Shown here: positions 17,831 through 25,099 of the stretch, one piece after another
How the letters are laid out: each line of letters opens with the position of its first letter
How positions within the stretch are numbered: position 1 is the stretch's first letter
DNA from: Clostridiales bacterium
GTDB taxonomy: Bacteria; Bacillota; Clostridia; Christensenellales; Borkfalkiaceae
Direction: 5' to 3'
Length of the DNA: 64,000 bases
NCBI GenBank assembly: GCA_022508265.1
Contig: JAFLVP010000004.1
Location: forward strand, 1-64,000
Position numbers and translations under genes: made by a program
Notes under the pieces: model-generated
Databases searched by the model: none
What the model saw: only the letters and a program-made list of their open reading frames with translations
Told to the model about the DNA's origin: nothing

Positions 17831-18862
17831 TTATCTCTGTACCCTACCAGAGCCGTCGCCACCCGCGAGCGCCTCTACTTCCTTTCTCGTAACAAGGTTG
17901 AAGTCGCCGGGAATTGTGTGCTTCAATGCGGATGCCGCAACGCCGAACTCGAGAGCGGATTTGAAATCTTTTCCGTCGAGGAAGCCGCAGATTACGCCGC
18001 CTGCGAAGCTGTCGCCGCCGCCTACGCGGTCAACGATGGGATGAAGCGAATAGGATTTGGAATGATAGAATTCCTTGGTCTCTGCATTGTAGATGCAAGC
18101 CGACCAGCCGTTGTCGGATGCCGAATGGCTTACGCGGAGTGAAGAAATTGCATACTTAAAGCCGAGGTCCTTGCACATTCTTTCGAATATATCCTTGTAA
18201 CCTGCAAGTTCCAAGTCACCGCTCGTAACGTCGGTCTTGCCGGGCTTGTAGCCGAGAACGAGGTCTGCGTCCTCTTCGTTGCCGATACATACGTCGACGT
18301 ACTTCATAAGATTGGTCATAACCTTTTTAGCCTTTTCGCTCGACCACAGTTTTTTACGGAAATTGAGGTCAACGGAAACGGTTACTCCGTGCTTTTTAGC
18401 CGCCTTTAAAGCCTCTTCGGTAAGGACAGCCGCACTGTCGGATACTGCGGGAGTAATGCCCGTGAAGTGGAACCAGTCTGCGCCCTTAAAGATTGCGTCA
18501 AAATCGAAATCTTTGGCGGTAGCCGTGGAAATCGATGAATGAGCTCTGTCGTAAACGACTTTTGAAGGTCTTACCGAAGAACCCGTTTCAAGGTAGTAGA
18601 TACCAAGTCTTTCGCCGCACTTTGCGATATGGTCCGTCTCAACGCCGTACTTTCTGAGCGCCGCAACTGCGCACTCGCCGATTTCGTTATCGGGAACTGC
18701 GGTTACGAATTCCGCCTTGTGTCCGTAATTTGCGCATGATACGGCAACGTTTGCCTCGCCGCCGCCGTAGTTGATATCAAACTCGTCGGCTTGAATAAAT
18801 TTTTCGTTGTTGGGGGTTGAAAGGCGGAGCATTATCTCGCCCATGGTTACAATCTTCTTCAT
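17831..18862 (-). CDS. kdgK: 2-keto-3-deoxygluconate kinase
   Basis: The enzyme phosphorylates 2-keto-3-deoxygluconate to KDPG. The 343 residues have the PfkB/ribokinase fold: an N-terminal GGGEANVAV substrate block at residues 33-41, VSVDLNFRKKLW in the middle, and the ATP/catalytic signature DRVGGGDSFAGG, in which the Asp of GGGDSF is the expected catalytic base. The length and the C-terminal GRVQR ending are usual for clostridial KdgK. An AAGGAG site lies 7 bases before the ATG. The gene lies between kdgA upstream and the isomerase gene, with a repeat copy in each gap. Confidence 0.95.
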   Translation of the reverse strand: MKKIVTMGEIMLRLSTPNNEKFIQADEFDINYGGGEANVAVSCANYGHKAEFVTAVPDNEIGECAVAALRKYGVETDHIAKCGERLGIYYLETGSSVRPSKVVYDRAHSSISTATAKDFDFDAIFKGADWFHFTGITPAVSDSAAVLTEEALKAAKKHGVTVSVDLNFRKKLWSSEKAKKVMTNLMKYVDVCIGNEEDADLVLGYKPGKTDVTSGDLELAGYKDIFERMCKDLGFKYAISSLRVSHSASDNGWSACIYNAETKEFYHSKSYSLHPIVDRVGGGDSFAGGVICGFLDGKDFKSALEFGVAASALKHTIPGDFNLVTRKEVEALAGGDGSGRVQR

Positions 18863-18966
18863 AGATACTCCTTATATATGAAAATTATTATTTTTTATCC
18901 TTATTTAATGTTTGGGTATGCCCCTTGGCTTAGAAACAAGCAATTTCTAACACAAGGCTTTTAAAC

Positions 18967-19090
18967 GCTTTCTGTGAACAAGCAAGAGCAGGAAAACGAG
19001 CATTTTTGACGGGGAGTTTACTTAACGGTAAATGACCCGAAAAAAGCGGAGTTTGACAAACTATTGCGCCGTTCAGAGGAAGCGGCAACC
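18967..19090. repeat. Copy B of the intergenic repeat
   Basis: This is the most complete copy: it shares the 24-base core and the end block with copy A and the 34-base block 19035-19068 with copy C at 15905-15938. It lies between kdgA and kdgK and ends at the kdgA stop codon. No ORF with a start site was found in it. Confidence 0.7.
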
Positions 19091-19096
19091 AAGAAG

Positions 19097-20080
19097 TTAT
19101 TTCTTTAAGACAAGGTGTACAGCAAACCCGCCGAACTCGTGGTCCAAATACGCCACGTTCATGACGCCCTCTGCATTGTACTTTTGCGAGCCTTCCTTTA
19201 CCTTATAGCCGCGTTTTTCAAGATGATAGAGCGCGCGGGACACCGAATTGGTTGCAACTGCGATATGTCCGTGCGTGCCGTGGAAGGGCTTTTTCATCAT
19301 CTCGATATAGGTTGCGGCGAATACCGAGCTGTTGCCCACTTTCTTCGTAAAGCCGAAAGCCGAGTCGAACTCGTCGGCAACCTTTTCCGCCTCTTCGGGG
19401 TTGGCGCAATTAAGGCCTACGTGAACGACTTCGAAGCCGAGCATTTTATCCACAGCCTCGCGGCAGAGCTTGGTTATTCCCTCCCAGTCGCCCGCCTGCA
19501 AAAGTGCGGAAGGAACTATCCAGCTGCCTCCGCAGCAAACGATTTTGTTGTATGCAAGGTAGGAATTGAGGTTGTCCGCAGTAATGCCGCCCGTGGGCAT
19601 AAAGCGCATTGTAGTATAGGGGCCGCAAACTGCCTTTATGTAGGCAAGTCCGCCCGCTTGCTCTGCGGGGAAGAATTTACAGAAATCAAGCCCCAACTCG
19701 AGCGCCTGTTCAATCTCGCTCGCGGAAGAAAGTCCGGGAGCGAAGGGAACGCCCTTGTCAAGGCAGTGCTTAATAACTTTGGGATTGAGTCCGGGTGCCA
19801 CGCAGAATCTTGCGCCCGCTTTAATAGCAGAGTCAACCTGCTCGCAGGTTAAAACGGTGCCCGCTCCGACGAGCATATCGGGATAGGCTTTGGTCATCCT
19901 CTTAATAACTTCGTCCGCACCCTTTGCGCGGAAGGTTACCTCGGCACAGTTAATGCCGCCGTCGCGAAGAGCCTTTGCAAGCTTTTCGGCATCCTCTACT
20001 TTGTCAAGCTTGATAACGGGAACTATACCCGTGTACCCAAGCTCCTCTACAAGTTCGTCAATCTTTTCTTTGACAGACAT
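19097..20080 (-). CDS. kdgA: KDPG aldolase fused to a glyoxalase-like (VOC) domain
   Basis: Residues 1-214 are a KDPG aldolase, which splits KDPG to pyruvate and glyceraldehyde 3-phosphate. The Schiff-base lysine is Lys135 in FCKFFPAE, the general acid/base is Glu47 in AEVTFR, and the phosphate-binding blocks MPTGGI and CCGGSW are present. Residues 216-327 add a second domain opening VVHVGLNCANPEEAEK and closing AYLDHEFGGFAVHLV, shaped like one VOC/glyoxalase module. Such fusions occur in some Firmicutes; the role of the extra domain is unknown. A GAGGT site lies 6 bases before the ATG. It is the first gene of the uronate block, behind the promoter near 20141. Confidence 0.92.
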   Translation of the reverse strand: MSVKEKIDELVEELGYTGIVPVIKLDKVEDAEKLAKALRDGGINCAEVTFRAKGADEVIKRMTKAYPDMLVGAGTVLTCEQVDSAIKAGARFCVAPGLNPKVIKHCLDKGVPFAPGLSSASEIEQALELGLDFCKFFPAEQAGGLAYIKAVCGPYTTMRFMPTGGITADNLNSYLAYNKIVCCGGSWIVPSALLQAGDWEGITKLCREAVDKMLGFEVVHVGLNCANPEEAEKVADEFDSAFGFTKKVGNSSVFAATYIEMMKKPFHGTHGHIAVATNSVSRALYHLEKRGYKVKEGSQKYNAEGVMNVAYLDHEFGGFAVHLVLKK

Positions 20081-20108
20081 TTTCTACCTCTTTGACTTTT
20101 TATTTTGC

Positions 20109-20124
20109 GCACAGAATTTTGTGC
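20109..20124. promoter_or_regulatory. Palindrome in the kdgA leader
   Basis: GCACAGAATTTTGTGC is a 16-base palindrome with one mismatched pair. It lies 17-32 bases downstream of the -10 box, where a repressor would block transcription of the uronate operon. Confidence 0.45.
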
Positions 20125-20140
20125 ATACTTTAACAAAATA

Positions 20141-20146
20141 ATTATA
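20141..20146 (-). promoter_or_regulatory. -10 box of the uronate operon
   Basis: A perfect TATAAT is read on the minus strand 61 bases before kdgA. No good -35 hexamer is found at 16-18 bases; the place is taken by one arm of the inverted repeat at 20163-20197, which suggests control by an activator or a repressor. Confidence 0.6.
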
Positions 20147-20162
20147 AAACTTGCCAAACAAC

Positions 20163-20197
20163 AAGTACATACACAAAACGGATAACTTTATGTACTT
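20163..20197. promoter_or_regulatory. Inverted repeat operator candidate upstream of kdgA
   Basis: AAGTACATA (20163-20171) is perfectly inverted as TATGTACTT (20189-20197). The near arm overlaps the -35 position of the promoter. A 9-base dyad of this kind fits a dimeric uronate regulator, but no regulator gene is in the window. Confidence 0.55.
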
Positions 20198-20250
20198 TTC
20201 AGATATTGCACGACACGATAGCTTTTTGCAAAAAAACTATACTTATTGAA

Positions 20251-20274
20251 ACCCCGCCGCGGAAGCGGCGGGGT
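20251..20274 (-). terminator. Terminator of the TIR gene and its operon
   Basis: ACCCCGCCGC pairs with GCGGCGGGGT over a 4-base loop, followed on the minus strand by a TTTC and, further on, a T run. It lies 21 bases after the stop codon of the 20296-22701 gene. Confidence 0.8.
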
Positions 20275-20295
20275 CACTGTTTAATTATTCGGCGG

Positions 20296-22701
20296 TCAGT
20301 CGCTTTTGCCCGTCTTTCTTATAACGGTTGCAGCTCCCGCTGCCGTGAGCGCGTCTACAAGATCGCGCGCCCACGTCTTGGAAACGCCTTTAATTATTAC
20401 CTCTTTTTTGTCTACGATAGCCTTTGCCTCTACGAGCCCCAAGCCCGTATACGCGCGGATAATTTTTATCGTTTCTATTTTGTCGTTTCCCTCGCTCATC
20501 AGAATAACGCTGTACTCTCCTGCTCTTGCTGCGGGAATTTTATTAGTATCGGTATTTGTAGCCACCTCTGCCAAGCTTGCGCCGTTTTTAAGATATCTTT
20601 CGTACACCTTAATTGTGTTTTGCGATTCGGTTACTCTTGCTTTTTGCGTATTAAACGCTTTCTCCTTATTTCGTAAACGGTAATATTTTGCATTGTTTTT
20701 ATTAACCGAGTTATTTATAGGCACCAGTAAAATTGCCGTCGGCAAAAGCGCCAACACGGCGCCGCCCACACCGGAAGCCACAGCAAATATTAGGAAGCTT
20801 CCCATATAAGTACCGACGTCGCTGTAATCCAATTCAAAAAACGAAATTCCCAGCATCGGCTCATTGTTGGAACACGCATAGCCGAAAATTCCGGTAAATG
20901 TGCCGAACAATAATACTATACATAAAATGACAAATATTCGGTACAGTCCACCGAATGAAACTTCTTCTCGTTGTTTTATTTTGCCGTTTATTTTATATTC
21001 CTCTTGATATTCTTTCTCCTCTTGGGCGCATATCTCTTTTTTCTTTTCGAGATTTTTTAACTCCTCGGCTTTGAGCTCCTCAACGCGGGCTCTTACACGC
21101 GCCATAAACTCGTCGTAGTGCGCCTTCTGCTTATCGTCGCCGTAAGAATAAGCCTGTTGCAGGTTTTTATTTCCCATTATCGTTTTAACCTTGTTTGCGT
21201 TGAGGTTAAGTCTGTTTACCGTTTCGTCGCCCGTAAGAGAAACTTCCAATAAAAACTTTCTCCAAGCGTTATCGGACGTGTTGTACATATCCCTTATACG
21301 CTGCTCCTCCTCGGCTTTGAGGGCGTTTTTGTACTGCTCGTTGGCGTAATCTTCAAACTCCTTGACGAGTTTTACGGACCCGTCCTTCGAGTACTGCTTT
21401 GCGGTTTTGTAATGCTTGTCGTTTAAAGTCTCCTGAATTTGCCCCGAGCTCTTACCGTTTAAAAGGTCTTTATAAGATTTGTTCCTGCTTGTCGAAAGCA
21501 TAAGACCTATCCACGCCTCCGCGCTCTCGGGGTCGATATCCAGAACCTTGTTGAAGTAATCGGTTGCGCTGTCAAATTCGCCGCCCGTAAGGAACTGGTT
21601 GGCGCGCACTAAAAGCGAACGGGTGGTTGCCGAGGTCTTGGTTTCGACGTGAGCGGGAGCTTCTCTTATGTTTTTGAGCCTCTCCTCGAGCTCGCGCTGT
21701 GCCTCGCGCTGCTTTTCTATCTCCTTTAAGATTGCCGCCTCGCTCTCTTTTTTAGCCTGCTCCGCCTGCGCCCTCCTCGCCCGCGCCTCGGGGGTGTGGT
21801 CCTCTACGAATTTGGTTATCTTTTCACTCGCATTTAAGGAGTGCAAATCTATACCCTGTATCTTGCCGTTCTTGCCGGGAAGATATTCAACGGGTCTGCC
21901 GTAGAAGGCAATGGTTATGCTATCGCTCTCCTTCTGCTCATCGCCGACAAGACGCAAAAATCTCGTGTACTCGTTCTTGACCCACTTGGTATGCAGGTAC
22001 TCTTCCTTTCCGCATACTACTATCATACATTCGCTGGTGTAGAGTGCATAGAGTATCCTCGCCTCATAGTCCGCACCCGTTACGTCTCCAAGCTCTCTCT
22101 CCGAAAAGAAAGGATTGTAGCCCTTCCCCTTTAAATCAAAGTATATATCGTCCGCGTGCTTGTAGTCCGCCGTCCTCTGCTTTGTTGCGTCGTCGGTTAC
22201 CTTTACGCATATAAAACAGTCGTAGTCCTTGCCCGTCTGCTTTAATTTATAAAATTCTTCCCTTATGTAATCTATCTCCGCGGCTTGTCTCTCGTATTCC
22301 TCTCTCTGCTCTGCGGTGGCAAGTCTTACGGCCTGCTTATAGTTTGAGTTTTCGCTTATCCTGTCCGTTGAGATATGGTGGCATATGGGCTGAAGCCTGT
22401 CGTTTACTTCGTCCTTTACGTACTGCACCTTGAATTGAGATATCGCCATGCCCCAATATGCCTCGGGCTCTTTGGGGGAGAGCTCCGCCGCCTTTTTATA
22501 GAAGGAATAGGCGTCGTCGAAACGGCAGATATACAAACTGCTTTCGCCGTCGTGCAAAAACTTGAGCGCGGCGGGCGTTATATCCTCCTTGGGAAGAGTG
22601 AACTTCGAACGGCAATATTCGCACTGTACTACGCCGTTTACGGCTGTCTCTATGTCAATCTCCGCACCGCAATTTCTGCATTTTATATTTTCAAGTTGCA
22701 T
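20296..22701 (-). CDS. Zinc ribbon-TPR-TIR membrane protein with L7/L12-like C-terminus
   Basis: This 801-residue protein has an unusual domain order. Residues 8-30 are a zinc ribbon (Cys8, Cys11, Cys27, Cys30). TPR-like helices follow to about 150. Residues 159-300 form a TIR domain: YDCFICVK, then FFSERELG, then TKWVKNEY. Glu244 in that last motif aligns with the catalytic Glu of NAD-cleaving TIR enzymes such as SARM1 Glu642. A charged coiled coil (about 303-347), a second TPR region (about 360-470) and another coiled coil (530-580) lead to two TM segments (585-609 and 634-660). Residues 729-796 look like the C-terminal domain of ribosomal protein L7/L12 (KIETIKIIRAYTGLGLVEAK). A GAGGAG site precedes the ATG. 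A TATAAT at 22723-22728 could be a weak own promoter; otherwise it ends the six-gene run from 30178. The function is not known. Confidence 0.85.
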   Translation of the reverse strand: MQLENIKCRNCGAEIDIETAVNGVVQCEYCRSKFTLPKEDITPAALKFLHDGESSLYICRFDDAYSFYKKAAELSPKEPEAYWGMAISQFKVQYVKDEVNDRLQPICHHISTDRISENSNYKQAVRLATAEQREEYERQAAEIDYIREEFYKLKQTGKDYDCFICVKVTDDATKQRTADYKHADDIYFDLKGKGYNPFFSERELGDVTGADYEARILYALYTSECMIVVCGKEEYLHTKWVKNEYTRFLRLVGDEQKESDSITIAFYGRPVEYLPGKNGKIQGIDLHSLNASEKITKFVEDHTPEARARRAQAEQAKKESEAAILKEIEKQREAQRELEERLKNIREAPAHVETKTSATTRSLLVRANQFLTGGEFDSATDYFNKVLDIDPESAEAWIGLMLSTSRNKSYKDLLNGKSSGQIQETLNDKHYKTAKQYSKDGSVKLVKEFEDYANEQYKNALKAEEEQRIRDMYNTSDNAWRKFLLEVSLTGDETVNRLNLNANKVKTIMGNKNLQQAYSYGDDKQKAHYDEFMARVRARVEELKAEELKNLEKKKEICAQEEKEYQEEYKINGKIKQREEVSFGGLYRIFVILCIVLLFGTFTGIFGYACSNNEPMLGISFFELDYSDVGTYMGSFLIFAVASGVGGAVLALLPTAILLVPINNSVNKNNAKYYRLRNKEKAFNTQKARVTESQNTIKVYERYLKNGASLAEVATNTDTNKIPAARAGEYSVILMSEGNDKIETIKIIRAYTGLGLVEAKAIVDKKEVIIKGVSKTWARDLVDALTAAGAATVIRKTGKSD

Positions 22702-22732
22702 ATGTCTAACTCCTCTTTTGTAATTATACGGT

Positions 22733-23602
22733 TTACTCTGTTGCTAAAGTGTCAAAGCAAATTTCTTTTCCGCCGTCTATTTTGTATATCTTTCCGCGTA
22801 TTTCAAGCCAGACGGGGATAGCCGAAGGATTTTTAACCCTCTCGCCGTCAAGCGAGAATATAAGATTTTTATACGCCGTGATATACTCGTAAATTTCCAT
22901 ATTGGTTGCAAACCAGATATCTTTATGTCCGCTTGCGCGCTTTGCAAAATTTTCTATAAGCTCCCAATTGTTGTCGTCGTCAAACTCGTAGGCGTGACCC
23001 CAAAGCCAGAACAGCCAACCCTCTCTGTGCTTGAACTCCTTTTCGGGAGACTCGTTAAAGAATTTCTCGGCAAGCTCTTTAAACCTTTCGTCGCGGTGGT
23101 GGCAGGTGGGCTTTAATCTAAGCCAATCGTTTTGAATTCGGAAGCTGTACGAGCTTTCCGTAGTGCGGGCGTAGACCACGCCGAGAGCTTTAAGCATTCC
23201 GACAATTTCATCGTTGTATGCGCCGTACGCGTACGCCATACCGCGCACCGTGCGGTTATACTTGGTTTCAAGATAACTGCGGTTTAAAAGCATTTCGCGC
23301 ATAGCCTCCGAAAGAGGAACTTTATCAAGAAAGATGTGTCTGTCGCCGTGCAGGGCGATTTCCTGGCCGCAGTCCTTATATAATTTAAACGCGCTCTCCT
23401 CATCGAGACGGTTGTGATTGCCCTTATGTTCGAAAAGTCCGCTGTTTAAGTTGAAAGTACCCTTCAAGCCGTACTTGTTCATTATCTCCAAAAGGCGGAT
23501 ATCGGCTTGAACCCCGTCGTCGTAGCTCAAAGTCAAAGCTTTGCTTTTTCCGCCCGGGAAGCGTATATATTTTTCCTCATACATCTGTATGAACTTCTTC
23601 AT
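22733..23602 (-). CDS. Polysaccharide deacetylase family protein (CE4-like)
   Basis: The 289-residue protein carries NodB-type motifs: LTLSYDDG with the two Asp residues (catalytic base and metal ligand) and ALHGDRHIF, where the two His match the metal-binding HxxxH pattern. Members remove acetyl groups from polysaccharides. There is no signal peptide, so an intracellular substrate or a non-classical role is likely. A GTG at 23608 would add two residues, but the GAGG site is 9 bases from the ATG at 23602. The start lies inside the end of the MATE gene (26-base overlap), so the two are co-translated, and the TIR gene follows 31 bases downstream. Confidence 0.85.
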   Translation of the reverse strand: MKKFIQMYEEKYIRFPGGKSKALTLSYDDGVQADIRLLEIMNKYGLKGTFNLNSGLFEHKGNHNRLDEESAFKLYKDCGQEIALHGDRHIFLDKVPLSEAMREMLLNRSYLETKYNRTVRGMAYAYGAYNDEIVGMLKALGVVYARTTESSYSFRIQNDWLRLKPTCHHRDERFKELAEKFFNESPEKEFKHREGWLFWLWGHAYEFDDDNNWELIENFAKRASGHKDIWFATNMEIYEYITAYKNLIFSLDGERVKNPSAIPVWLEIRGKIYKIDGGKEICFDTLATE

Positions 23603-25061
23603 TTTCACTTTCCTCGCTTATAATTTCCGCCGTGCCCTGCGCTGTGACTGCTACGGGGGTATCCAGCCTGCCCGAAGCCTTTTTCCACCTGCCCGAAAGC
23701 ACCCTTCCGCCGAAAAGCATGGAGCGAACACCCCAGTCGGAGACCATACCTATCCAAAGTCCGAACGCGCCGAGCTTTGCGCCCACCCACCCGCAGGTCA
23801 GAATATAGCAAAGTCCAACACGCATTAAAATCATTGAAATTACCGCCGCAAACATTACGTATTTTACGTCCGAAGTCGCCTTTAAAACCGCGGGCAATCC
23901 GAACGAAAGCGGATAGGTTGCAAACTGTATTGAAAGACAGAGCGTAAAACATTTCCGCGCGATTGTGCGCGCCTCGGGCGAGATGTTGTAGAAGGACAGT
24001 AAGGGTTCGGATAAACCCCAAACGAGCCCCACGCACGCCGCGTTGCCTATGTAGTTTATAAGAAGCATTCTTTTTATGTAGTATTTGACTTGGTCGACCT
24101 CGCCCGTGCCGACAGCCTGACCTATTACCGTGAGCGTGGCTGTATTTATGCCGTTGCCCACGATAGAGGACATCGTGTTTATGTTGTACGCCGCAGAGTT
24201 TGCCGCGGTGTTGTAGTTGATGCCTGTTACGGGGTCGTTGTAAATGCCTATTGTAATAAAGGCAATGACGAGAATTTTGCCGAGCTGAAAGAGACTGCTC
24301 TCTATTCCACCGGGGACGCCGAGCTTTAAAATGCTCTTTAAGTAGCCGCCGTGAAAGCGGAATTTTTCAAAAATTTTGATGTGTACGATATTGCTCTTTC
24401 TCGTTACCAAAAAGAGAGTAAATAAGGCGGGGAATATTCGCGCCAATAGAGTGCCGAGCGCAACGCCCACCACCTCGAGACGAGCGGCAAATAAAAATAT
24501 GGCGTTAAAGCCTATATTCAAAAAGAAGGAAATTATGCCCGAGAGCATTGTGTTCATACTCTTTCGCTGTGCACGGAGCACTGCCGCACAGCAGTTGAAT
24601 ATGGCAAGGAAGGGATAGCTTGCCGCCATTATAAGAAAGTACTTGCAGGCGTAATCTTTGGTCTTTTCCGTAGCCTCGTTAAAGAGCAGTTCTATTATCT
24701 GACGGTTGAGCGCCATGCACAAACCCATAAGGACGAGCGAGGTCAAAAGCATTATTACGATAAGCTGTTTTGCAGACTTGTTCGCCTCTTCAACCTTGCC
24801 CGCGCCGAGAAGCTGTGCCGTTAAAATTGCACCGCCCGCACCGAACGCGACGAACAGCTGAATTAAGAGGCTTGAAACCTGATCGACAGCAGTTATCGCA
24901 GATAAAATAGAGTTGCCCTCGCCGCTGACGCCGTTGGAGGCCATGAGCCCGTCTATCATGCCAAGCGACATTGACAGCGCAGATTCGATACATATGGGAA
25001 TTATTAAATACGCAAGAGCTTTGCCCGTGAATAGCGTATATTTTTTCTTGACCTTTTCCAC
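23577..25061 (-). CDS. MATE family efflux protein
   Basis: The 494-residue protein has about twelve hydrophobic segments in two related halves, as usual for MATE exporters, which expel drugs or metabolites in exchange for Na+ or H+. Family blocks seen are MSLGMIDGLMAS near residue 30, QLFVAFGAGGAILTAQ and VIGQAVGTGEVDQVK in the second half. The C-terminal tail after residue 470 is acidic. The start codon is GTG behind a GGAGATTAA site. The gene follows GH43 after 38 bases and overlaps the deacetylase gene. The substrate cannot be told. Confidence 0.92.
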   Translation of the reverse strand: MEKVKKKYTLFTGKALAYLIIPICIESALSMSLGMIDGLMASNGVSGEGNSILSAITAVDQVSSLLIQLFVAFGAGGAILTAQLLGAGKVEEANKSAKQLIVIMLLTSLVLMGLCMALNRQIIELLFNEATEKTKDYACKYFLIMAASYPFLAIFNCCAAVLRAQRKSMNTMLSGIISFFLNIGFNAIFLFAARLEVVGVALGTLLARIFPALFTLFLVTRKSNIVHIKIFEKFRFHGGYLKSILKLGVPGGIESSLFQLGKILVIAFITIGIYNDPVTGINYNTAANSAAYNINTMSSIVGNGINTATLTVIGQAVGTGEVDQVKYYIKRMLLINYIGNAACVGLVWGLSEPLLSFYNISPEARTIARKCFTLCLSIQFATYPLSFGLPAVLKATSDVKYVMFAAVISMILMRVGLCYILTCGWVGAKLGAFGLWIGMVSDWGVRSMLFGGRVLSGRWKKASGRLDTPVAVTAQGTAEIISEESENEEVHTDV

Positions 25062-25099
25062 TTAATCTCCGAGGCGCAGGTTCTGTAAATTTCTGCGCT

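Noticed and set aside
20296..22701. TIR gene as part of a known defence system (Thoeris or similar)
   Set aside because: No ThsA, CBASS cyclase or other partner gene is adjacent, and the domain order differs from known systems.
25074..25098. Hairpin GCGCAG/CTGCGC as a terminator between GH43 and MATE
   Set aside because: Only six pairs, a large loop and no T run; it overlaps the GH43 end and the MATE leader.
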